DNA of 64,000 nucleotides, taken from NCBI GenBank assembly GCA_043783625.1, contig JAYVZE010000051.1, forward strand, positions 23,397-87,396. The letters run 5' to 3'. The stretch's first letter is position 1. Each line of letters starts with the position of its first letter. Under the pieces are notes generated by a model. That model saw only the letters and a program-made list of their open reading frames with translations. It had not been told where the DNA came from and did not search any database. This document shows positions 50,547-58,188 of the stretch, piece by piece. The DNA comes from JAFDVL01 sp043783625 (GTDB lineage: Bacteria > Acidobacteriota > Blastocatellia > RBC074). Position numbers and translations under genes: made by a program.

Positions 50547-51557
50547 ATGACAAAAAATCTCCCAACTTCAATTACTGAACACACAACCTTACCTCTCATT
50601 GCCGCCCCAATGTTTCTGGTCTCCGGCGTAGACCTTGTGCTGGCAGCCTGTCAATCCGGCGTCATCGGTTCTTATCCTGTTCTCAATGCTCGAACAAGTG
50701 AAGGCGCAGAAGAATGGATGCAGCAAATTACTTCAGGACTTGAGGCTGCCAAAAATGCTGAGCCAGAGGCTCGCATTGCGCCGTGGTCGGTCAACCTCAT
50801 CACGCATCGCACGAATCCGCGTTTGCAGACTGATCTCGACCTCGTCGTCAAATATAAATGTCCGCTCGTCATCACTTCGCTCGGCAGCCCTGGCCCCGCC
50901 GTCGAAGCCGTCCACAGTTACGGCGGACTTGTCGTTTCTGATGTCATCACTCCGGCGTTTGCGAAGAAGGCGGCGAACACGGGCATTGATGGATTAGTGC
51001 TGGTTTGTGCGGGTGCAGGCGGACACGCAGGGACGCTTTCACCATTTGCGTTTATTCAAGCTGTCCGTGAATTCTGGGATGGCATGCTGATTTACTCCGG
51101 TGCGATTTCAAACGGCAGGCAGGTTCGCGCCGCACAAATTATGGGTGCGGATTTGGTGTATATGGGGACTTCGTTTATCGCTACCACAGAGAGCATGGCG
51201 GAGGCGGAATTCAAGCAAATGCTGATTGATTCGACGCTGGAAGATTTGGTCTACACGAATGCATTCAGCGGAGCCTACGCGAATATGCTGAAGCCCAGCA
51301 TCGTCAATGCCGGGCTTGATCCTGATAAACTGATTCCCAAAGATAAAATTGATTTGCGAAGTTTACAGACGGAAGAGAAACAGGAAGAGAAAAAAGCCTG
51401 GAAAGAAATCTGGTCAGCCGGACAAGGTGTTGGAGCCATCAAAGATGTTCCGAGTGTTGCCGAATTAATTGCGCGATTACGTCGTGAATATTCTGAGACT
51501 GTCGCGGAAGAATTACGAGGCGATGTGTGGACGAATTTACAGTACGAGGAGCGATAG
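50547..51557 (+). CDS. Nitronate monooxygenase / 2-nitropropane dioxygenase-like flavoprotein
   Basis: A 336-residue FMN-dependent TIM-barrel. PLIAAPMFLVSGVDLVLAACQSGVIGSYP is the N-terminal substrate/FMN strand, LVLVCAGAGGHAGTLSPFAFIQAVREFWDG is the AGGHxG motif, and SGAISNGRQVRAAQIMGADLVYMGTSFIATTES the phosphate-binding site. These are the family's hallmarks. It oxidises alkyl nitronates or related compounds. The last four residues (YEER) and stop codon are encoded by a family A repeat, so the natural C-terminus may have been replaced. Confidence 0.9.
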   Translation: MTKNLPTSITEHTTLPLIAAPMFLVSGVDLVLAACQSGVIGSYPVLNARTSEGAEEWMQQITSGLEAAKNAEPEARIAPWSVNLITHRTNPRLQTDLDLVVKYKCPLVITSLGSPGPAVEAVHSYGGLVVSDVITPAFAKKAANTGIDGLVLVCAGAGGHAGTLSPFAFIQAVREFWDGMLIYSGAISNGRQVRAAQIMGADLVYMGTSFIATTESMAEAEFKQMLIDSTLEDLVYTNAFSGAYANMLKPSIVNAGLDPDKLIPKDKIDLRSLQTEEKQEEKKAWKEIWSAGQGVGAIKDVPSVAELIARLRREYSETVAEELRGDVWTNLQYEER

Positions 51558-51597
51558 CGACTTGGTAACTCTCAGTAATTACAAAGTAGCTACTACC
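51540..51597. repeat. Palindromic repeat, family A, copy 3
   Basis: GTACGAGGAGCGATAGCGAC begins like copy 1 reversed; TAGCGACTTGGTAA pairs imperfectly with TTACAAAGTAGCTA. It overlaps the 3' end of the nitronate monooxygenase gene. Confidence 0.75.
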
Positions 51598-51633
51598 CAA
51601 TGGGATTAAGCTAAGAAAATTAAAGAAGGTTAT

Positions 51634-51799
51634 TTTTCTATTAGCCCAGCCGTTCACGGCTGGGACTCGAAAGCGAAAACATTTCAGGGCGCTACAGCGT
51701 CCTTTTTTCCTGGCTTCAGCCCTTGTCAAGCCCGATCAATCGGGCGGCGTGGATTTCTTGCCCCACCACCCAGCCGTAAACGGCTGGGCTATTAGAAAA
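51634..51799. repeat. Long inverted repeat between convergent genes
   Basis: TTTTCTATTAGCCCAGCCG and its complement at the right end, each with an extra GCCG hairpin (CAGCCGTTCACGGCTG, CAGCCGTAAACGGCTG), and inner GCCCGATCAATCGGGC. It separates the nitronate monooxygenase and caspase genes. Confidence 0.85.
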
Positions 51800-51809
51800 G
51801 CTAATTACT

Positions 51810-53840
51810 CTACTGAGCCTTCGCGGACACCACCACACGAAAACCACCATTACCGTGGCGAACGCTGGACGCATGCCGACCTCGATTGGCAATGTGGCAG
51901 TACCATCCGCTGTCAACCCACGAACCGCCCCGTATCACTCGATAGCTTGCATCTCCGTCACTCAACCAGGCAGAGCCGTCACTCGGCGCACTCTTATAAC
52001 TTTCGTGCCAGACATCTTCGCACCATTCCCAGACGTTACCGTGCATGTCATACAACCCGAATCCATTCGCTATGCCCAAACTTCCCACCGCCACGGTCTT
52101 GTCTTGAAAGCTACCCTTGGCGGCTTGTTTGTAGGGATAGTTCCCATCGTAGTTCACGAGTTGAGGGCTGATCGTCTCACCAAAGGCAAATGCCGTAGTA
52201 GTTCCCGCCCGCGCCGCATATTCCCATTCGGCTTCGGTGGGCAGCCGATATTTGCGTCCCGTTTTCGCGCTCAGCTTGCGGCAGAATTCCTGCGCATCTT
52301 CCCAACTGACCTGTTCCACGGGTAGCTCAGCACCTTTGAAATTTGACGGATTGCTGCCCATAATCGCTTGCCATTGCGCTTGTGTCACTTCATATTTGCC
52401 CATCGCAAACGCGCCGACGCTCACTTGATGCTGCGGCTGTTCCCAGGCGAACCAATCGGATTTTGCATTTTTGCTGTACCGCTTGGCATCTTCTAATGCT
52501 TCTTGTGCCGCGCTGCTGGTCGAACCCATCTGAAATGTCCCGCCCGGAATTTCTACCAGTGATAATTTTATCCCGTTGCCAAAATCTTCGATAAAGCTAA
52601 AAGTTTGCTCTTGCCGCTGATTCGTGACACTTCCGTTCGCCTCGACGCTGGCGGTCGTAAAACTCATTGCTGCCAGCGGTACGCCCACTACGCTCATCCG
52701 CACAAGTGGTTTGGTGACAGGCGGCGTAGTCGCAATTACTGGTTCAGGCGTTACGATGGTAGGTGTTGCGACTGGCGGTCTAGTAACCGTAGGTGTTGTA
52801 AGTGTAGGCGAGGCAACCGCAGGTGATGCAACTGGTGGTGTAGTAACCGCAGGCGTTGTAATTGCGGGTGTCGTAACAGTAGGCGTAGCAACTGGCGGTG
52901 TCATAACCGTAGGCGTTGCAATTGCGAGCGTAGTAACAGCCGGCGATGTAACCGCAGGCAATGTAATTGCAGGTGTCGTAACAGTAGGCGTTGTAACTAC
53001 AGGTGTAGCAACAGTAGGCGTTGCAATACCGGGTGCAAGGAAATAAAAATCTTCACCTTCAACTGAGGTGTATTCGTACGGTACTTGTTGACCGCTGGAT
53101 TTGCTGCGCACACTGGTGCGGGTGCGGCGGAAGATTGATTCCAGCGTCAGCCCCGGCGTCTTCAGGTTCGTCAACAGTTCCTGCGTAAAAAGTCCGTTGC
53201 GCCCGCTTCCATCGCTGGCGACACTGTCGGCGGCGGTAGCATACGCCACGAGGGTTCCGGTCGGTGCACTGCGTGTCACGGCCAAACCGCGTGATCCTGA
53301 ACGGAAGCTACGCGCAAATGGATTGTTGCGGCAGGCATCCAGAATTACGATATTGAGTTTATTCCGTGCATCTTCCATTTGCGCCAGCACGAAATCCACG
53401 CTGATGGCTTCATCTTCGACCTCGGTTTCTTTGGTGATCTCGGCCCCAACCGGGATGATGTAGTTCGTGTTTTTTACCTGCACACCATGTCCGGCATAGT
53501 AGAACAGTCCGACCCCGCCGTTGCGAATCTTTTCGCCAAACTGTCGGATCAACTCGCGCATCTGGCGGCGATTCTGGTTTTCGCCATAGAGGACTTCAAA
53601 CTCTGCTGTTCGCAGAGTGGTCGCCATATCCTGCGCATCGTTGACGGAATTTGTTAGAGAGCCTTGTGAATAAGCACCATTGCCAATGATGAGAGCTACG
53701 CGCTGCTCGCTAGGGGCGGCTTGTCCTGTTACTTTGAGGCCGCGATCCTGTTGCGCCAGAGAAATCATTTGTGGCATCAATACTATTATTATCAGTAGAA
53801 TCAGGGCAAACCTGCTGAATTTCACAATGCTGAACTTCAT
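51810..53840 (-). CDS. Secreted caspase-like protease fused to an FGE/SUMF1-type domain
   Basis: The 676-residue protein starts at an ATG 7 bases after AGAGAGG. A signal peptide spans residues 1-30. The caspase-like domain (about 45-255) has RVALIIGNGAY, the catalytic His118 in YYAGHGVQ and Cys170 in ILDACRNNPF. A linker of about 100 residues follows, made of nineteen 5-residue units (such as VTTPA, VATPT). The C-terminal 230 residues form a formylglycine-generating-enzyme-like domain (GGTFQMGSTS, YEVTQAQW, YRLPTEAEWEYAARAG, MHGNVWEWCEDV, RVIRGGSW). Only one of the two FGE active-site cysteines is present (WYCH), so formylglycine formation is unlikely. Such fusions are found in Acidobacteriota and cyanobacteria; function unknown. 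Confidence 0.92.
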   Translation of the reverse strand: MKFSIVKFSRFALILLIIIVLMPQMISLAQQDRGLKVTGQAAPSEQRVALIIGNGAYSQGSLTNSVNDAQDMATTLRTAEFEVLYGENQNRRQMRELIRQFGEKIRNGGVGLFYYAGHGVQVKNTNYIIPVGAEITKETEVEDEAISVDFVLAQMEDARNKLNIVILDACRNNPFARSFRSGSRGLAVTRSAPTGTLVAYATAADSVASDGSGRNGLFTQELLTNLKTPGLTLESIFRRTRTSVRSKSSGQQVPYEYTSVEGEDFYFLAPGIATPTVATPVVTTPTVTTPAITLPAVTSPAVTTLAIATPTVMTPPVATPTVTTPAITTPAVTTPPVASPAVASPTLTTPTVTRPPVATPTIVTPEPVIATTPPVTKPLVRMSVVGVPLAAMSFTTASVEANGSVTNQRQEQTFSFIEDFGNGIKLSLVEIPGGTFQMGSTSSAAQEALEDAKRYSKNAKSDWFAWEQPQHQVSVGAFAMGKYEVTQAQWQAIMGSNPSNFKGAELPVEQVSWEDAQEFCRKLSAKTGRKYRLPTEAEWEYAARAGTTTAFAFGETISPQLVNYDGNYPYKQAAKGSFQDKTVAVGSLGIANGFGLYDMHGNVWEWCEDVWHESYKSAPSDGSAWLSDGDASYRVIRGGSWVDSGWYCHIANRGRHASSVRHGNGGFRVVVSAKAQ
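52743..53027 (-). repeat. 15-bp coding minisatellite in the caspase-FGE linker
   Basis: Nineteen units of 15 bases encode V/I-x-T-P-x repeats. Units vary mostly at single bases. It is in frame in the gene at 51810-53840, so copy-number changes would lengthen or shorten the linker without a frameshift. Confidence 0.85.
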
Positions 53841-54029
53841 AATTATGACCTCTCTAACCGGAAGCAAATTTTACTAGAATGCATGCATTTTAACTCATGT
53901 CTCGACCTCAATGCACGTAAAGTGCGGAGCGGACAACTCGTAGCAAAACTTTCTTGTAACATTGATAGTAGTAATTCTAATGATTTAGAAGCGTTTGACA
54001 ATAATTTTTTCCAGTGGCAAGAAGTTAGT

Positions 54030-54476
54030 ATGAAAATGTCACAACACATTGCCGATAGCTTCAACCGTCAGGGATTTTTACAAACTATCGGCGCGTGCTT
54101 AACGAAAGTCGCGGCGGGCGAAATAGAAATTGAGTTGGAGACTGATCCGAAATTGACGCAACAGCACGGCTACGTTCACGGTGCAGTTGTCGCGGCGATT
54201 GGCGATACGGCTTGTGGATATGCGGCTTTGACGATGATGCCGGAAGATTCCGAAGTTGTTAGTGTCGAATATAAAGTTAATTTTCTCGCTCCTGCCAAAG
54301 GAGAAAAATTAATTGCGCGAGGGCGTGTCAACAAAGCCGGGCGCACACTTTCCGTTTGTATCGGGGATGTCTTTGCCGTACAAAATGGTGAAGAAAAATT
54401 AGTAGCGACGATGCTGGCGACGATGATGCGTGTCGCCGCAACTCGCCAGCAAGATGCTGGCGCACCAGTTAATTAA
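54030..54476 (+). CDS. Hotdog-fold thioesterase, PaaI type
   Basis: A 148-residue hotdog protein. GFLQTIGACLTKVAAGEIEIEL, QQHGYVHGAVVAAIGDTACGYAA (active-site HGxxxA with Asp) and VSVEYKVNFLAPAKGEKLIARGRV are the PaaI/YdiI thioesterase hallmarks. It hydrolyses acyl- or aryl-CoA. The last residues (RQQDAGAPVN) are translated from a family C palindrome. The 189-base gap before it is divergent with the caspase gene and contains both promoters; no site is assigned. Confidence 0.9.
   Translation: MKMSQHIADSFNRQGFLQTIGACLTKVAAGEIEIELETDPKLTQQHGYVHGAVVAAIGDTACGYAALTMMPEDSEVVSVEYKVNFLAPAKGEKLIARGRVNKAGRTLSVCIGDVFAVQNGEEKLVATMLATMMRVAATRQQDAGAPVN
54444..54469. repeat. Palindromic repeat, family C, copy 4 (coding)
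   Basis: CGCCAGCAAGATGCTGGCG with flanking CGCACCAG. It forms the C-terminal codons of the thioesterase. Confidence 0.8.
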
Positions 54477-54533
54477 CTTGCTTCATTTGGCTACTTCCTG
54501 AATAATCCAGCCCGCCCCATTTCACAACTTTCC

Positions 54534-55814
54534 ATGAATTCTCGTCCGCCTCGCATTCACTTCTTATTTTTGCTTTGTTTTCTTTCGTTGAGTGCATTCG
54601 CGCAGAATTTTACGGTAGAGGATCGCCGCACCGCGCACGAGCTATTAAAGCAAATGAAGACCATTGTGAAAGAGGAATACTACGATCCAAAACTCCGCAA
54701 AGTGGATTTTGAAAGCCTCTGTAAACAGGCGGATGACCGCATTAAAATTGCCGCCAATTGGAATCAGGTGTATGAAGCACTCGCCGCCGTGTTATTGAAA
54801 TTTGAAGATTCGCATACGGTTTATCTGCCTCCGGTGCGGTTGCCAATAAATTATGGCTGGCGGATGCAAATGATTGGAAGTCGTTGTTTGATTACCTCCG
54901 TCGAAGCTGGGAGCGACGCCGAAATGAAGGGCTTGAGAGCCGGGGATCAGGTCGTTAAAATTGACGGAATTACTCCCACGAACAGTAATCTGTGGACCAT
55001 AAAATATTTGTATTATGTGCTCCGCCCGCAGCACGGAACATCGCTGCTGATGCAAAACTCAGAGGGAAAAGTCCGCGAAATTGAAGTGAAGGTCAGACCG
55101 GATGCAGACACCGGCATAAAATTGAAATTACCCGATGACGAATGGTTTTTTTTATCATCGTCGCCTGATATTTCGCTGGTCACTCATCGTTTTTATTCAT
55201 CCGGTTCGACCCTCTACGTGTGGAAAATGGCTGACTTCAATCTTACGAATACGGAGATTGATTTATTCATGGAAAGAGCGAAAAAACATCAGGCACTGAT
55301 TCTGGATTTGCGCGGAAATCGTGGCGGCTACGCGGAAGCGTTACAGCATTTACTCAGACATTTTTTTGACCATGAGGTAAAAATCGGAACTGAGAAAAAT
55401 CGTAAAGAAACAAAAACTTTGACCGTTGCGCCGATTGGAAAAGAAATTTTTAGCGGAAAATTAATCGTCTTGGTAGACAGCGACTCAGGCTCCGCCGCAG
55501 AACATTTTGCGAGAATTATTCAACTGGAAAAACGCGGCAAAATCATTGGTGATCGGACGCGCGGCGCGGTGATGAAGGCCAGCAAAACTCCGTTTGGTTC
55601 AATGACTATCGCGGAAATATTAATGCCGGATGGCAAGAGCCTGGAAAAAATCGGCGTCACTCCTGACGAAATTCTGCTGCCCGGTGCAGCGGATTTGATG
55701 AACCATTTTGATCCCGTTCTGTCTCGTGCGTTTTATGAATTCGGGTTGGTACTTGGAGCAGATCAGGCAGGGATTTTGTTCGCCGTGAAGCCTGGTGAGA
55801 AAGGGGAAAAGTAA
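54534..55814 (+). CDS. Secreted S41 family peptidase (PDZ-containing, CtpA-like)
   Basis: The 426-residue protein has a signal peptide (about 1-23, LSAFAQ). A helical N-terminal part is followed by a PDZ-like region (LITSVEAGSDAEMKGLRAGDQVVKIDGI, about 120-150). The protease core has ILDLRGNRGGY and the catalytic DSDSGSAAEHFARIIQ (Ser about 319), IIGDRTRGAVM follows, and the Lys is in the region of KRGKIIG. It is a periplasmic serine protease of the tail-specific family. Substrate unknown. Confidence 0.9.
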   Translation: MNSRPPRIHFLFLLCFLSLSAFAQNFTVEDRRTAHELLKQMKTIVKEEYYDPKLRKVDFESLCKQADDRIKIAANWNQVYEALAAVLLKFEDSHTVYLPPVRLPINYGWRMQMIGSRCLITSVEAGSDAEMKGLRAGDQVVKIDGITPTNSNLWTIKYLYYVLRPQHGTSLLMQNSEGKVREIEVKVRPDADTGIKLKLPDDEWFFLSSSPDISLVTHRFYSSGSTLYVWKMADFNLTNTEIDLFMERAKKHQALILDLRGNRGGYAEALQHLLRHFFDHEVKIGTEKNRKETKTLTVAPIGKEIFSGKLIVLVDSDSGSAAEHFARIIQLEKRGKIIGDRTRGAVMKASKTPFGSMTIAEILMPDGKSLEKIGVTPDEILLPGAADLMNHFDPVLSRAFYEFGLVLGADQAGILFAVKPGEKGEK

Positions 55815-55816
55815 TG

Positions 55817-55881
55817 GGTGCGCCAGCATCTTGCTGGCAACTATTTGTTAAGAAAACTGCCAGCAGGATGCCGGCACACCT
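55817..55881. repeat. Palindromic repeat, family C, copy 5
   Basis: GGTGCGCCAGCATCTTGCTGG pairs with CCAGCAGGATGCCGGCACACC. It lies at the 3' ends of the convergent S41 and beta-lactamase-like genes and encodes the last residues of the latter. Confidence 0.85.
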
Positions 55882-56760
55882 GATTCCAAATCATCCGCGA
55901 AATATCAGCAACCATCCTGTGCGCTTCCGCTTCTTTCTCAAATCCGCGCGTTAACACCACGATGATGTATGGTTTACGTTTGGGCGGAAACACAATCGCC
56001 GCGTCGTGATAAATCTTTGTAATGGAGCCGGTTTTATGGGCGATTTTGATGCCTTTTGAAATTCCCGCCGGAATTCCTTCGTTGAATTCCTGGTCTGCTA
56101 AAATTGAAATCATGGCCTCGCAGGCGGACGCCCTCAGCAATTTTTTCTCAGCCAGCACTTTCAATAACAACATCAAATCATACGCGGTCGTTGTGTTATT
56201 TAATCCGGCGCGAAACGCCTTGTTGTCTTCCACGCCGCGCCTGACCTGAATGTCATTCGCGCCTAATATTTTCATGAGCTTCATGACGTTTTCAGCTTGG
56301 GCGTGTTCGACCAAAATGTTTGTCGCCAGATTGCTGCTGCGGGTAATCATGCGCTGAATTAATTCGCGCATGGAAACGGGCTGCCCGATTTTTTATACAG
56401 TTCGGCGTCGCTGTCATCGGCAGGACTGAGCTGATATTCCCTGCCATCCACGAGGCTGGAAAAAGAATTTTTGACGATCATTGGCGCATCAACTTCCCCG
56501 GGTTTTGCGGTACGAAATAACTCCATCATGACCGGAAGTTTCATCGTACTCGCGGCGTGAAAATTCATTCGTTCATTCAGTAAAAATTGTTGTTTGGAAT
56601 TGAGATCGTAAATGGCAACCGCGACGGTTCCGGCATGAGAATTTTTGATGAGGGCTTCAATTTCAGGCTTCAGATTTTGGAGGTTGGGCTGTGCGAAAAG
56701 ATGGCTGAATCCGAGGAGGAAAAAAATAATTAGAGATAAAGGAAAAGGTATTTTTTTCAT
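55841..56760 (-). pseudogene. Class A beta-lactamase-like gene with a one-base frameshift
   Basis: Two open frames, 56760-56359 and 56371-55841, together make one protein of the class A beta-lactamase fold. The first has a signal peptide (to LFAQ) and the catalytic Ser71 in STMK. The second has RSSNLATN (SDN-like) and HKTGS (KTG). The first frame ends LYKKSGSPFPCAN; adding one A to the A6 run at 56389-56394 (T on the plus strand) restores LYKKIGQPVSMRELIQRM. This is either a real inactivating or phase-variable deletion, or a base-calling error. The C-terminal HPAGSFLNK comes from a family C repeat. Confidence 0.85.
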
Positions 56761-56818
56761 GAGAATTGTCGGTAAGAATAATCAGGGACTCACTTCCTCC
56801 TATAAATGCAGTAGGGAT

Positions 56819-57397
56819 TCAGGTCGCACTATTTTCTTTATCAATCGAGGGCATCGCCCTCGAAAGCTCCCCTCCTTCCGAAGGAGGGGCAGGGGTGGTT
56901 GATGCATTCCATCCGAAATTATTTTTGATAACACCAAGTACAAAATCCAATTCTTCAAATACTAATTTATTCACAAAACGAAGCACCTTAATCCCGTAAT
57001 ATTGTAAAAATAATTTGCGCTCGTAATCGTATTCGTACGCAGCATCATTGAAATGGACTTGCCCGTCCAATTCAATTGCCAGTCTTTCTGAGGGGCAGTA
57101 AAAGTCCAAAATATAATTGCCAACACTGTGTTGTCGTCTAAATTTTCTGCCTTCAAATTTTGAATTTTTCACTACGCTCCAGAAGGAAACTTCAGCGGGA
57201 GTCAGATTTTTTCGCAGGGTTTTGCGGAAGGTTTTTAAGTGAGGAAGATTGTTAATGTGTGCTTGACCACCCCGCCCTGCGGGCACCCCTCCTAAAACAG
57301 GAGGGGAGTTTTTAGGTGATGTTAATGGTTCGTTATCGCGTGAAGTGGAAACAGAAATTATTTTTACTGCTTGATCCGAGAGCGAGTTTAAATCCAT
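56819..57397 (-). CDS. DUF559 family nuclease-like protein embedded in inverted palindromes
   Basis: The 192-residue frame has a DUF559 core at about 55-165: LRKNLTPAEVSFWSVVKNSKFEGRKFRRQHSVGNYILDFYC, ERLAIELDGQVHF, RKLFLQYYGIKVLRF. This is a Vsr-like/PD-(D/E)XK endonuclease fold with acidic residues in LDFYC and IELDG. The ends are encoded by palindromic repeats, SPPVLGGVPAGRGGQ near the N-terminus and TTPAPPSEGGELSRAM near the C-terminus. The pattern of a DUF559 gene with matching inverted repeats recalls a mobile unit. The real start might be further in. Confidence 0.85.
   Translation of the reverse strand: MDLNSLSDQAVKIISVSTSRDNEPLTSPKNSPPVLGGVPAGRGGQAHINNLPHLKTFRKTLRKNLTPAEVSFWSVVKNSKFEGRKFRRQHSVGNYILDFYCPSERLAIELDGQVHFNDAAYEYDYERKLFLQYYGIKVLRFVNKLVFEELDFVLGVIKNNFGWNASTTPAPPSEGGELSRAMPSIDKENSAT
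56866..56903. repeat. Palindromic repeat, family H, left end of the DUF559 unit
   Basis: CTCCCCTCCTTCCGAAGGAG followed by GGGCAGGGGTGGTTGATG. In inverted orientation this matches 57263-57315. Confidence 0.8.
57263..57315. repeat. Palindromic repeat, family H, right end of the DUF559 unit
   Basis: GCTTGACCACCCCGCCCTGC, then GGGC and CACCCCTCCTAAAACAGGAG, GGGAGTTT. The CCCCTCCT...AGGAGGGG core and ACCACCCC edge match the left copy inverted. Confidence 0.8.
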
Positions 57398-57455
57398 AAC
57401 TGTAATCCTGAATTACAAACGATGCTTCTGTAAAACAAGTGTGGAGATTGGAAAA

Positions 57456-58034
57456 TTATTCAGTCTTGCGCGGCTCCTGCTGAAGCGGCGGCGGCAAACG
57501 ATAAGTAGTCTGATCCGTGACGCTGTAGTTAGGAACCGGAATCGTTTCGATGTCCGGCAACTGATGCGTCGTCGAAATTCCTGGCGCGGCTTGCAGTCGG
57601 TCATCCTGTTCTTTTTTTAATTTGACGATCCGCTTGCTAATAAACATTCCGTTGAAAATTAGGGATAATCCAATCAGAAACGGAACCAATCCGGCCAGCC
57701 AGACTTTACTAATAATTAAGGCATCTTTAGCAGGCGCATTCGCTGCAACCGCTCCCAGTAAAAAATAGAGAAAGATCATCGCACCAATTCCAACCGAAGA
57801 TACAATGACACCCGCTTTGATTTCTTCCAACCGTTTGACTTCGGGAGTCTTGCCCTGGCGTCGCTCGCGCTCTTCGCGGCTCATCATCATTTCACTGACC
57901 CAGGTTTTATTCCAATCAATGGACTGCGGGTTGCGCCCTGTTAAGGCGTCCTGCACCGTGCGCAAATCGGCTCCGCAACTGCGGCAAAATTTTACATCGT
58001 CGGTCATTTGGATGGCGCAATTTGGACAATACAT
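57456..58034 (-). CDS. Zinc-ribbon membrane protein
   Basis: A 192-residue protein. The N-terminal zinc ribbon is MYCPNCAIQMTDDVKFCRSCGADL with two CxxC pairs. A charged region (SREERERRQGKTPEVKRLEE) leads to two membrane helices at about 75-98 and 111-133, then a KRIVKLKKEQDDR helix and a Pro/Thr-rich tail. The pattern is common in bacteria without known function; it may assemble with other membrane or signalling proteins. Confidence 0.85.
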   Translation of the reverse strand: MYCPNCAIQMTDDVKFCRSCGADLRTVQDALTGRNPQSIDWNKTWVSEMMMSREERERRQGKTPEVKRLEEIKAGVIVSSVGIGAMIFLYFLLGAVAANAPAKDALIISKVWLAGLVPFLIGLSLIFNGMFISKRIVKLKKEQDDRLQAAPGISTTHQLPDIETIPVPNYSVTDQTTYRLPPPLQQEPRKTE

Positions 58035-58188
58035 AAAAGGCTCCAGTTAAGAAGATTTGTCGGGCGGTATTGTATACGAGATTCTATTGCAGCTAGTTCA
58101 ATGAAAAGAAGCGTACTACAAACGTCCCGAAACGTCCCGTTTGCAGCTCCGTTCGGAAGCGCAAACAGGATGGTTACGCTACACTTTT

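Noticed and set aside
52743..53027. 15-base repeats as a CRISPR array
   Set aside because: The units are contiguous with no spacers and in frame with a coding region; it is a protein linker minisatellite.
51810..53840. The FGE-like domain as the activator of the sulfatase at 24609
   Set aside because: It lacks the second active-site cysteine, is exported with a protease, and is 27 kb away.
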